Origin: Suillus spraguei
Lineage: Eukaryota; Basidiomycota; Agaricomycetes; Boletales; Suillaceae
Assembly (NCBI GenBank): GCA_016800925.1
Contig: JABCPU010000485.1
Location: 1 to 47,963, forward strand
Direction of reading: 5' to 3'
Length of the DNA stretch: 47,963 nucleotides
The notes beneath the pieces are model-generated. The model ran no database searches. It was given only the letters and a program-made list of their open reading frames with translations, and was not told the DNA's origin. Shown here in pieces: positions 9,956 to 20,204 of this stretch. The stretch's first letter is position 1. Each line of letters opens with the position of its first letter. The position numbers and the translations under genes are program-made.

Positions 9956-12139
9956 TGTCATATACCGTACATTCAGGTCCGATCCATGGACATCCGGACA
10001 CCCAATCCATACATCCTAGTCCACCCATCCAATCCAGCTCACATGTCTGATCCATCCATCCACTCCAATCCATAACTAATCCATATCCATATCCGATGTA
10101 ACGAACATATTGGCGCTGGGCTTAAAACCCCATATTTTGACACTCGTCTCACGTCTACAGGAGTTACCACTTGTCCATGGCCGTCTTACCCCTTTAGCAG
10201 TACCGGTGGCATCCCACGCTTACTGTACACCGTACCGACTGCCGCACCACGTTCCATGTACTGATGTCCTTCCATGTCCTTGCTGCATCCGCATAGCTCC
10301 ATTTGGTGCGTAGTTTGTTTTCTGTTGGTTATCACTGATTCCACAGCAAGCCTTATTACATGTTGCCTCGTGCCACAGCGCCTCGCACTATGTTTACTTA
10401 TGGCGGTTACCACACTCCAGCACTACTGATCTCACCTAGAGTATTCTGATTACATACGAATTAGGATATAAGCACCGTGTACCCCGCATGATACAAGCAC
10501 CTGATTTTACACCATTGCACATACTATAGGTCAGGATTATTGTCTAGCTCTGGATCAACCCAGTAGTGGACTTAGTCTTTAAAGTTCCCTTATCGCTCAT
10601 TAATACATCACGCTCGTTCTCTGTTACTGCTGGCATACTGCTGGACTTTTGACTGTTGCTTTGATTGAACTTCTCACGCACTGCTCCTTTACTGCTGAAA
10701 GTACCGCAGACTTCTTTACTGTTTCCTTGCACCGCTCGCAACCTTACCGCTACCGCTGAGACCACCACTCCACATCACTCGCACGATGCAACTGTTACTG
10801 ACCTTATCTCAACCATGGAGGCACCGCTACACACAACGCTAGTTCCAGCAGTATCATCGCTGACTGCAGCAACTTATCACTGACCGCGATGCTTGTTTCG
10901 CACATAAGTGAGACTCGAACTTGACAATACTAATTGGCATCCCCCTTTAGGGTCGAACACTTTTGTTCTTACAAGTGAAGCAGACTAGATGGAGCACAAG
11001 ACTCACATACTAGTTTAGACAGTGGTTTATCTACAGCCCAAGCTAGGTTGTATCTTTACACCGACTCAGTCCACCCATCCAATCCATGTTCATATCCAAT
11101 CCATGTCCATATCTGTTCCATGCTCATATCTGAAACTATTCCCATGCACCTGCGCGTTACTCCTTTTAGGTTAAATACCTGTGTCCGGCTTTTGGTTATC
11201 TTGACTTCCATCTTGACATAGCCTCGGACTATCCTTACTTGCCTTCTGGCATGCTACCTACAGTATATAAACTTGTAGTACAACTCCTGCAGACCTCAGT
11301 CTGATTCATTGTTCCTACTTCTGTATATTCCTTTGATTACTCTGTATCCTGTTATCATGTCTATATAACTCCATTTCTGTTCTTGCACTTGGGCTCTGGC
11401 CCTTGTAAGCTTCCGACTCAGGCCTATGGGATCACTCCCTAGGCCGGAGCTTTGATCCTATGTCCTATAATCTTTTCGGACTTCGTCCATCTCCATCTAT
11501 CATCTGTTTCACCTCCGACTCTACCTTTGGTAGTCTTATACTGTCTGTTTCTATTCCAGACCTTGTCTGGAGTAGTCTTTACTATCTCTACACCATATCC
11601 GGACCTACTCCTCTCTAGTAGCCAACACTTCCTCTAAGATCCACAGAGCTATGCTCATCCAATCATCTGCTCCTCTGCTCCTCTGCTCCTCTGAGCTCCA
11701 GACCTTCGGACCCCTAGTCCTCCGGATCCATCCTATCCTATCCTCTGACATCTATGGATCATCTTTCCCTCTGGAGCTCTGCTTCTATCCTGCCCTGGAC
11801 TTTGTCCAGCGGTCCATCTTTCATCCATTCTACTTGGAACTTGTTCCAGTAGTGGTTACCATTACTCCCTACCTTCCGGAAATAGTTCTGGCGCATTCCC
11901 GTGCTCATCCGGAAGTCCATTGGAGCTCTGTCAAGCTATCCTGCCTTAGAGTTTGTCCGGAATCTCCATCCAGACTTCACCAGAACTCTCCCTTGGACTT
12001 CATCCTTAAGGGCACATACATGGGTAAGGGGCACAGTGCACGAGCTGAGGCCAAGCCCCTTTGACTTTACAACCCTCTGGTACAACCCCATGTAAGACCA
12101 GGACTTCTTACTAATCTCTGGTTTTGCATGGTCGTAACA
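9956..12139. mobile_element. Solo LTR, TGTCATATACC family, with another LTR nested inside
   Basis: It starts TGTCATATACCGTAC and ends GGTCGTAACA, with an exact target duplication CAACC at 9951-9955 and 12140-12144. Removing the nested LTR (10097-11060) leaves about 1.2 kb, longer than the 770-bp relative at 45825-46594. A TATA box (CAGTATATAAAC) at about 11260 suggests sense transcription on the plus strand. The part from about 11390 to 12000 is full of TCCGGA/TTCGGA-like words at irregular 20-40 bp spacing. It separates RNase H from integrase. Confidence 0.9.
10097..11060. mobile_element. Solo LTR, TGTA...TACA family (copy 2), nested in another LTR
   Basis: It is 964 bp, starting TGTAACGAAC and ending TATCTTTACA, flanked by CCGA on both sides (10093-10096 and 11061-11064). 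It shares its last 125 bp and its TTACCGCT-rich middle with 7547-8474. It lies inside the TGTCATATACC LTR, so it inserted after that one. Confidence 0.82.
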
Positions 12140-12144
12140 CAACC

Positions 12145-13331
12145 CATGAACATGCGCAACAATGTCAAACCTATCACTCTCATACTGTCAGTAATGCCTG
12201 ATGCTTCACTTGTCAATGACATTAGGGCTGGCTACCTAATGGACCCATGGTGCGTCAAATTGACAAATTTAGTTGGCTCACTGCCAGGACTACAATGGCA
12301 CGATGGGCTATTGTACATCAATGACCGACTAATCATCCCCTGCATCACACATCTACGTGAGACGATCTTTCGGCTGGTGCACGACCAATTAGGTCATTTC
12401 GGCATTGATAAGTCCTATGCATCCATTCAAGAATCCTACTACTGGCAAACATGCGTCGTGACCTCAAAGAAAGCTACATACCAGCATGCCCAAATTGCGC
12501 CAGGAACAAGAGTTGAATGAAAAAACCTGCTGGACCTTTACACCCCTTGCCTGTGCCTGATAATTGAGGCGATTCCGTTGCCATCGACTTCATAGGCCCC
12601 TTGCCATTAGAAAAAGGTTTTGATGGTATTATGACCATTACTGACAGACTAGGTGCAGACATATGACTAGTACCCTGCCGAATGAAGATGAAAGCGCAAG
12701 AGGCCGCTAACCTTTTCTTCAACAACTGGTACTGCAAAAATGGACTACCACTAAGTATAATATCGGACCGCAACAAACTATTCACAAGTAAATTCTGGAG
12801 GGCCTCACACCACCTGACAGGCATAAAACTAAAGATGTCTACAGCTTACCACCCGCAGACAGACAGGTCAAGTGAACGCACTAACAAAACCATTAATCAA
12901 CTTCTCAGGTATTTTGTAGATCAATGACAAACAGGATGGGTAGACACCCTCCAAGAGTCAGGTTCAACATTATGTCAACCACCAACACTTCAACAGGGTA
13001 CACCCCATTTCACTTACACCTCGGAAGGATGCCACGTCTACTGCCGCCACTAACTACAGAGACAGTACAACACACATGTAATGACTTCCCTGCTGACATC
13101 GCTAACACCCTGGATGCGATCATATCTCTAAAAACTGACATCGCAGATGCACACAATTCTCTAATAGCATCGAAGATTGCACAAGCACATTTGACAAACG
13201 GCCACCAAAGTAAGGAACTCCCACTACAAGTCGGCGACCTCGTATATTTGTCCACAGCACATCGACGATGTGAATATCTCAACGGAGATAACAGACGTGT
13301 GGCAAAGTTCATGCCTCGTTTCGATGGTCCC
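12145..13331 (+). pseudogene. pol: Ty3 integrase, N-terminal and catalytic parts
   Basis: The HHCC zinc-binding part is visible as HDQLGHFGIDKSY with a following YYW block (about 12380-12440) and a decayed CxxC near 12487-12500. The catalytic core follows in shifting frames: AIDFIGPLPLEKGFDG, then ISDRNKLFTSKFW and STAYHPQTDRSSERTNK with the glutamate of the DDE triad (12682-12927). Stops occur at about 12520, at 12664 (ADI-stop-LVPCR, where relatives have Arg) and at 12925. The C-terminal SH3-like part (about 13200-13331) is cut by an LTR. Confidence 0.85.
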
Positions 13332-13952
13332 TGTTACGAACTGGGGTGGCGTCACCAGCGACAGTGAAAAGACACAGTCGGTCTGCTGGGAAGTTCTACA
13401 ATGTCCAGAAGAGGACAAGGTGAAAGTACAAGGAACGCATTCCGAGTACGATCAAGGGTTCAGCCTCAAAGATGAGTCTTTGAGGTTCTACGAGAATAGA
13501 GACTAAGACTAAGGAGTGCTTAAACTTAGAGACGATTCAAGACGACTTAGGTTGGAGACCTAAGTGAAGGAGATTCCAGGTAAAACCCAGTAAGATTAAA
13601 GTAAAGAATCTACTACAAGTACACTGTGCTTATATGCGCACAGACCAGGTAACCATGGGAATATAAGTGCATATCCTAATGAGGAAGGCATATATCGTAC
13701 AAGCGTGTTGAAATGCATGAGTAAGAGATGAAAGCACGTGTTTAGCGTACGTGTATGCTAAACCGGCTGAGTCCGAGTATAGAGTCGTGGGAGTTCATGA
13801 CATCACATGATATGACGTGTCGACGACGTATAGTTGAATCATATAGTCATGTGATGTCTGATGGAAGTGGAAGTGTCCGAGCAATAAGCTCCATATCACA
13901 TGATATACAAGAATAGAAAGGAAAATGAATAGGGGCACGTATGACTGTAACA
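13332..13952. mobile_element. Solo LTR, TGTTA/TAACA family (copy B)
   Basis: It is 621 bp, starting TGTTACGAACTGGGG and ending GACTGTAACA. It is flanked by GTCCC (13327-13331) and GCCCC (13953-13957), a 5-bp duplication with one mismatch. The first 270 bp match copy A closely. The following part is longer and largely different, as expected for a variant U3. It cuts the integrase C-terminus. Confidence 0.88.
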
Positions 13953-14340
13953 GCCCCTACTCTATAGTCTCTGCGAATCCTGAGTTGTCAACATACACTT
14001 TAGACTTGCCAGAACATACTAACATTTATCCCACATTTCACATATCAGAACTCAAACGTCATGTTCCTAACAATGCTGAACTTTATCCCTCACACAAACT
14101 CCAACAACCCAGACCCATCATATCAAAAACAGGGGCCGAAGGATGGCAGATAGAAAAGATCCTTGACAGAAGAATACATGGACGTGGCCTTCAATACCTC
14201 GTCTGATGGTGCGGTTATGGACTGGAGGCAGATGTCTGGGTGTCGCAGAAAGAGCTGAAAGATACACACGCACTGCAAGACTATAATGAAGAACATCACA
14301 AGGATGATGAAGACACATCAGGAACATGAGACGAAGAAGA
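13953..14340 (+). pseudogene. pol: Ty3 integrase tail with chromodomain
   Basis: After the LTR the frame resumes with ANPELSTYTLDLPEH and YPTFHISELKRHVPNN, the conserved integrase C-terminal region. A chromodomain follows: QIEKILDRRIHGRGLQYLV, then a TGA at 14204 where relatives have Arg, then WCGYGLEADVWVSQKEL. Chromodomains steer integration towards particular chromatin. An acidic tail and a stop at about 14328 end the polyprotein some 90 bases before the 3' LTR. Confidence 0.85.
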
Positions 14341-14418
14341 CAAACTAGGTGAGAAGACATATCATGCACACAGAACATGATGACAGACGGATAGAAAGTT
14401 TCTCAAAGGCTGGGAGGA

Positions 14419-14625
14419 TGTAAGCTGGACGCTTACTATACGCTTATCAAATCAACCATCACATGATCTTCCCCTTATATTCCGTCGCTTTTCGTCACCT
14501 AGAGACAGACTCGGGTCTCCTACCTACTATCACTCGATTATATAACAACCAAGAATCCACGGTTTCGTCCTGTTAATTCGTCTGATCCGTTTAGTGTTCT
14601 GCGCCGATCCCGCGGTGCGGTCACA
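14419..14625 (+). repeat. 3' LTR of the Ty3 chromovirus
   Basis: It is 207 bp, starting TGTAAGCTGG and ending GGTCACA, preceded by the purine tract at 14412-14418 and followed by the target duplicate GCATG. It keeps CpG at six of the seven sites where the 5' LTR has TpG or CpA. Confidence 0.93.
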
Positions 14626-14630
14626 GCATG

Positions 14631-15069
14631 CTGGCACTTCTTGTCACATGTCACATGAATAAGTTTTGTGACGAGTCAGTCGACAACCGGGAAAACCTTG
14701 GACGTCGCTCTCCTTAGCAATGATCACTACACTAGCTTTAGCACTGACGCGGACGTTCTACCAAGGTGCGTTCATAATAGGTCAGCATCATGGAAATGAA
14801 CGTGAGGCAAGTCAATGCATTAATGGTGACGTTTGAACCATGGGTAAACAGGCGAATTGTAAATTCCTGCCACCTGGTATTGGCATCCATCTCTTGTCAC
14901 ACTTTATCAGCAAGCCTAGTCATCACACTCGTGATTATTCAGATCACAACTATCTTGTCATGTTTTTTTCAAGGGGACGCATACGTGGCTAGTACTAAGA
15001 TGCCCGACATTGCCATCATTGAATTCGCTAGCACATAAATAATGGGCCACTGAGTATGATATTGCAGCC
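14631..15069. other. Intergenic, 5' flank of the protease gene
   Basis: No gene is recognised. It would contain the promoter of the gene starting at 15070, but I see no convincing TATA box close to that start. Confidence 0.4.
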
Positions 15070-16559
15070 ATGTTCCCCGCTCCACTGTCAACACTTCTCC
15101 TAGTTTTGTCAATCACGGGATCGCCCATTAAAGCTACCAATTCCCCTACCTCCGTCCCCATTACCAGTAGGCTAAATTTTTCCAATGGTACTTATAACCT
15201 CGTGGCGCACGATAGAACTCGTTTACAGGCCTTTAGGGGTCCCAGCAAGCACGGACAACGTCAAGTTGACGTTCCTCTGCCAAACAATTTTTTTGGCTAC
15301 ACCATATCAGTTGGTATTGGCGAGCCCCCAACAAGCTGTGAGTTCAATACTGAAAAAACATGCATCTGCTAATGCATTATTGAAGACACCTTGGCTCTCG
15401 ATAGCAGTAGGGGGAACACATGGGTTGCCGCTACTCAGTACCAGCCAAACCCCACCAGGACGGTCGGCACTGGCGAACGTGTAGCGGTCACCTACGATGC
15501 TGCCCACCGCATGAATGGTGTGACATACAATATGATATCATAAGTTGAAAATACCTACGATTATCTATAGGAATGTGGTACTCCGACACCGTCACTGTCG
15601 GTCCTGGGCTCACCGTCTTCGTGCAGCCGATCGGTGTTGCTCATCGGTCAGAGGGCTTCGTTGGTTTTGACGGTGTCTTTGGCATCGGGCCTGTTGCCTC
15701 GACGCGCGGCACCGTTGTTGCATGGCCGACAGTGGTGGTCCCGACAGTCACTTACAGCCTGTTTAGGCAAAACAGCATTCCTGCGGACATTCTTGGTGTC
15801 TTTTTCCGGCCCTTCGCCGGTCCCCAGGAAGAATTCGCTGGGCGACTCACCTTTGGTGGAACTGACAATACCTTGCACGACAATGCCATTACATACACGT
15901 AAGCTACCTCACTTCCTAGATCAATTCAGACTGATAGCAATTGTTTTGTTTCAGTACTATCCCCAACGTCTGGCCTGTATCGGAACATTGGGGTATCCGT
16001 CAGAGCATCACATACGGCACCACAGTGATCAAACCGATCTTAACAAACACTGTTGGTATTGTCGATTTTGGCAGCATCTTTATTGCGATTGCTACCCGTG
16101 TGTATCCACTAGAGTGCAGCGAGTAATAATGGTCTAATTAGCGTTCGATAGAGGCCTTTCAGCTGTACCAGGCTGAAACCGGCGGTCATTACGATCATGC
16201 GACTGGACTTCTCGTTATTACCGACAATCAATACGATGCCCTGGAGAACCTGAATTTCAATATTGGTGGCGTGCGTCAATTCTGTTAGCACTCACCCCCT
16301 TGTTCACCGTTTTACACAGCAAATCTTCGCTCTCACCCGTAACGCCCAAATCTGGCCTCGTGTTCTCAACGCCAGGCTTGGTGGTCAGCAGGGTTTAATA
16401 TATCTCGTTGTTTGCGACATTGGTTTGCCAATTGGCCAAGGGGACTTTGACTTTCTTAATGGCTACGCATTCATGCAGCGCTTCTACACCGTGCTTGATG
16501 CCCCAAACTCCCGCGTCGGTTTTTCTGCAACCGAGTTCACTGGGGCCACTACCAACTAA
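15070..16559 (+). CDS. Secreted pepsin-like aspartic protease homologue with degenerate active sites
   Basis: Six exons can be joined without a stop: 15070-15337, 15386-15517, 15571-15898, 15955-16097, 16152-16270 and 16320-16559. They give about 409 residues, the usual size for polyporopepsin-type (MEROPS A1) fungal proteases. The start gives a signal-peptide-like MFPAPLSTLLLVLSITGS. Family landmarks are VGIGEPPTSY, GVFGIGPV, LTFGGTD, EHWGIRQSITYG, NAQIWPR and GFSATEF. The first catalytic motif, normally DTGSSNTW, reads DSSRGNTW. The second, normally DTGT, reads DFGS. Both aspartates remain but the surrounding Thr/Gly pattern is lost, so proteolysis is doubtful. All introns are GT-AG, 48-57 nt. 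It may be a recent degenerate paralogue or a pseudoenzyme. Confidence 0.88.
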
Positions 16560-17014
16560 CATGGAATTGCCAAAGTATACGAATGATCGTTTTGCGATGC
16601 GAAGTAGCATATGCATTTCAAGGTTGTGTGTACTATGTACTCTTCTTAAATAGGCTCTGGAAGTCTTATTCGTTGGTTGGGTTTATGTAACAAGGACACC
16701 CCTTCGGTCGGCACATATATAAAGCGCTCAAATCGCGGGCGCTCGGTCAACAGATATCCTCCAGAAACGCATCAAACCGTGACATATGAAGCAAGGCTGA
16801 ACGGACCGGACCGCATTAGTGAGCTAAAGTACCGATTCAGAGATAGAAGCTGAAATGTACAAAAGCATGCCTGCGGCCGCCTCGTCATAAGCTGTTGGAC
16901 TGAGTCTCGCCGGGAGAACACTTCTTGTGAGAAAAGTTGTATAAATGCAAAAATGCTGTCACCATCGGAAGTTCGAAACAAGGCCCCTATTTTCTTTTTG
17001 TTACCTTTACCTCA
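16560..17014. other. Intergenic, likely promoter of the next gene
   Basis: No gene is seen. A TATA-like TATATAAAG lies at 16716-16724, about 290 bp before the chosen start at 17015. It could drive that gene with a long leader. Confidence 0.35.
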
Positions 17015-18280
17015 ATGGCCCCTATGTCTGAAGTTTCCGGCGACAGCAAGTCTATTATCGACTCGCATGCTCCATATGACAACATTTATGCATCTACATC
17101 AGCAGAGCTCGTCAAATGCCCCGATAGCCGACCATCTCTATTTTCCTTCCTACGGAACAACGATAAACAGACAATGATTTTATCTTTCATCCGTGATATT
17201 GTCTCCACTCCCAATTTCATCCCTTCCTCTGTCGCCCCAATCGTTGATGCCTGTGCTGCTGCTCTCTCACCTGCAGAATTCTCAGACCTCTTGCAAAAAC
17301 CCAATCTCGAAGGTCACACGGCAATGTATTGGGCGATTGTGAATCATCGGCGAGAAGCCGTTTCCGAATTTGCTGCTTTCATCACCCGATTCTCGTCTGT
17401 TTGCTCTTCTGACGTACGTCTTGCATGTATGTCCATTAGCGACCACGCAGTGTTTTCGCAGCTGAATTCAGCACGTGTTATCAATCGTAAGTGCATAGCA
17501 CAAATATTTACCCTCGCTGAAGAGTATATCACATCGACTCACTTATTCAGCCAAGGACGAGTCTTTGAGACGCTTTTTGAATTGTCCACCAGATGAAGTT
17601 CAGGTCCAGGATACAGTGGATAGACAGTTTACGAGCCGGTTCATTGCTCGTTTCCACATCAGGATGTTCCAGAAACGCCTGCGGGTGACGCGGAAATTGG
17701 ACATAGAATTTGTTGCGAGTGGTATGCTCCATCTCTCTCTCAAAGTTTCTCCAAGGTCACACGCTGATACATCAGTCCTTACAGAGCGTATATGGTTGCT
17801 GCAATTCGTTTTGGTGCTAGAGGGGGAGTTGTGCATCAGGTTGAGTCTTGCTGAGCATTGCTTGTCAGCGAAACCTGAAATACTGTTTGTGATCGAGGCC
17901 GAACCTGGCGGTGCAACCCCATCTCAAGATCTCCGAATAATACATTCTGCTACTAATACTAATGACAAGTGTGTGCTTGTGCATAAGGAGTAGGTTCCAA
18001 CCATCGACTCACTGAAAGCAAAGACATACTGATTCTTCTTGCCTTGACGGCTACATAGTACGCCTCTAGATTCTTCATCACATACTACATAATTCAGTTG
18101 GACATTGAAGAATGGGGTGATGAACGCGTAAGCATTCTTCTCCCTTGTGAATCCACGTCTTTGCGAGTGGCAATGGTGGTTCTTCCTTAACAATTTGAAT
18201 TGACTTGTTTTTGTAGGAATACTATGTATGTGGACTGTGATGGCACCCTACATGGGAAGGTGGAGATAACCTTGACATAG
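17015..18280 (+). CDS. Conserved basidiomycete protein of unknown function
   Basis: Five exons join in frame: 17015-17486, 17551-17721, 17785-17968, 18098-18127 and about 18217-18280, giving about 306 residues. The start at 17015 (MAPMSEVSG) is chosen by comparison with family members I recall; the frame is also open upstream to 16937. Recognisable blocks are SLFSFLRNNDK, PIVDACAAALSPAEFSDLL, GHTAMYWAIVNHRREA (ankyrin-like), CSSDVRLACMS, RMFQKRLRVT, ERIWLLQF and the C-terminal YVDCDGTLHGK. The family is common in Agaricomycetes and has no established biochemical role that I know. An apparent stop at 17991 lies inside intron 3. Exon 4 is only 30 nt and is placed by phase and homology, so it is the least certain. 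Confidence 0.8.
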
Positions 18281-18935
18281 TGTTGGGATCAATTTTGTAT
18301 GGAGCGGTCCATTTCGTACATTTTTACTGCACTCGGTTCTGATTTTGTACTGTATGCAGTGATGAGTTGATATTGTTCCTAGTACTACAACTGAGCACAT
18401 GGCAACCCACCTCACATCCAACTTCTGGCATGTCTCACTGCCAAATAAAATGTCCTGGACTCCTACAGGCTATGGGGGAGGCTTTGTCGAGCAAAAAACT
18501 CTAAACCACCCTTTCTAACTAGCGGGTATTACTTCAAGCCACCAACAATACTTCTGAATAGCCTGAGAGGCGTCTCGCTGTGAGTTCCTGTTCTGTGACT
18601 ACCTCCGTAACCAAGCTTATAACGAAGGTCGGAGATGGAGATGAGTCCTGGTAAATTTTTGTTAGTATTTTCAGAAAAGAACTGACTAAGCGCAAACTAG
18701 GCGAGATGGTAACATGAAAGATGGCGATGAAGAGCTTGAATTTTCTTCGCTTAACGAATGACTAGACGTATATCAGTAGATGCAGTTGCAAGCTGTAGTA
18801 GTGAATCTGGCTAGGTGGTTGACCATTGAAAGTGATTTTTGAATGCTGAACTGGGTGCTCATTAGTTCACTCTGCTGAAAGTTGGAGACGGTAGCGAGCT
18901 TAGCTGATCACCTATGATGCTTGATGTCTTGTGGG
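18281..18935. other. Intergenic with a faint echo of the left-end duplication
   Basis: No gene is recognised. At about 18390-18560 the sequence resembles part of the repeat at 1280-1720, with shared words such as CATGTCTC and AAATAAAAT in the same order. Similarity is weaker than between the two left copies. Confidence 0.4.
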
Positions 18936-19095
18936 CAGTGCTGTAGGCAGAAATATTTTGGGGCGAGTTCTGCCAAAAAATCGGCAGAATTGTTTAGAGT
19001 GTTTTCGCGTGTTCTAGAGTAGTTCAAGATCATGGCAAAAATATTATCTAAGCTATTGCATAGACACTACACCTTCCGTCGTCCGACGACAACAG

Positions 19096-19367
19096 CATCA
19101 GGAAATTCACACATTCCTTGATGTGTCCTTATGCGGACTTATTTACACTTAACTGCCTTGGTGAAATTGAATCTACTTGTCCAAAATTTCAATGTGAATG
19201 AATTCAGAAAAAAAAAGTTGAGATATATTAATATACATGTTTTATTGTATTTCGCACTCAAAAAAATAAGATATGCCAGGTGAATGATGTGAGAGAGAGC
19301 AAACAAGTTTTGAGATAAGTGAGTTAAGCTGATTAAGCATGTTAAGGAATGTGTGAATTTCCTGATG
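19096..19367. mobile_element. MITE with CATCAGG ends (copy 1)
   Basis: It is 272 bp, starting CATCAGGAAATTCACACATTCCTT and ending with the near-perfect reverse complement. It is flanked by AG on both sides, a possible 2-bp target duplication. It is the reverse complement of copy 2 (19679-19951) over its whole length at high similarity. It interrupts the minus-strand hAT tail. Confidence 0.85.
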
Positions 19368-19678
19368 AGTGCATCAATGTTCCAGACTATAATTCTTTTA
19401 TCAACTTTCTCCAGCTCATTCCAGTCAATAATACCTCCTTCGAAGATATCTGGGACGTCGTCAGCACCTTCTTGGAAGCCATGGTGTGATTCTAGAGCCT
19501 CGTTTTCAAACCTGCTAAATTCTTCAAGCAGTTCTTCATCCATCATTGACTCTGGACCTGCAAGAAATTCATTGTCCGAGCTGCAAGAGTCACCAGTAAG
19601 TGGAGGCACCCATGCAAAAGACCTTTGAAGTTTGTTTGCTAAGGCTATGTCAAGTCCATCTTCTGGTTGAGTGTGCTG
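19368..19678 (-). pseudogene. hAT transposase C-terminal tail fragment
   Basis: Read on the minus strand it contains ALANKLQRSFAWVPPL, an acidic stretch (GPESMMDEELLEEF) and VWNIDAL. These match in order the tail at 37340-37680 (EVAKQLEPDFAFVPPL, GPKSISLDDIDAEF, TWNIDSM). The family is therefore the same as in the composite element further right. The fragment is boxed between two inverted MITEs. Confidence 0.75.
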
Positions 19679-19951
19679 CATCAGGAAATTCACACATTCC
19701 TTGACGTGCTTAATCAGCTTAACTCACTTATCTCAAAACTTGTTTGCTCTCTCTCACATCATTCACCTGGCATATCTTATATTTTTTGAGTGCGAAATAC
19801 AATAAAACATGTATATTAATATATCTCAACTTTTTTTTTCTGAATTCATTCACATTGAAATTTTGGACAAGTAGATTCAATTTCACCAAGGCAGTTAAGT
19901 GTAAATAAGTCCACATAAGGGCACGTTAAGGAATGTGCGAATTTCCTGATG
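19679..19951. mobile_element. MITE with CATCAGG ends (copy 2, inverted)
   Basis: It is 273 bp with the same terminal repeats as copy 1 but opposite orientation. It is flanked by TG on both sides. With copy 1 it forms a giant inverted repeat of about 272-bp arms around a 311-bp loop. Confidence 0.85.
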
Positions 19952-20204
19952 TGGCTTGCCAGCTTCATCATCCACTTTGTGCAAGAAATTGGCATAGCTT
20001 GCTAAGAGACTTGAAAGTCTGAACAGATAGGTTGCAGCGTTTTACAGATTGTACCCCACTCAGACCAGAGAAATAACACTCGACGTCAGCAGCATGAGGT
20101 ACAATTAAGTGGATTATGATTGCAAACACCTTTCCATTGAAATCACCGAAATGATTTGAAATTTGCACGCATTGCTTGCTCTGAAGTGACTGGGAGATCC
20201 ACAA
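19952..20204 (-). pseudogene. hAT dimerisation-domain fragment
   Basis: The minus-strand frame contains IVPHAADVECYFSGLSG and VQSVKRCNLSVQTFKSLSKL. This is the conserved C-terminal dimerisation region of hAT transposases (usually SxxxVERxFS followed by RNxL). It is cut by MITEs on both sides. No catalytic core precedes it. Confidence 0.8.

Larger units (their letters stand above)
4983..14630 (+). mobile_element. Complete but degenerate Ty3/gypsy chromovirus with target duplication
   Basis: The copy is bounded by two LTRs (4988-5199 and 14419-14625) and by a 5-bp direct repeat GCATG at 4983-4987 and 14626-14630. In order it holds gag with a CCHC knuckle, protease, reverse transcriptase, RNase H, integrase and a C-terminal chromodomain, the order typical of chromoviruses. 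A purine run (GGGAGGA, 14412-14418) directly before the 3' LTR is the likely polypurine tract. A possible primer site begins TGGAACCCG at 5219, about 20 bases after the 5' LTR. Five solo LTRs have since been inserted, taking up nearly half the length. Many in-frame stops show that it is dead. Confidence 0.93.

Noticed and set aside
11452..12095. Overlapping open frames of 61-137 codons
   Set aside because: They are inside the TGTCATATACC solo LTR and are explained by its T/C-rich repeated words.
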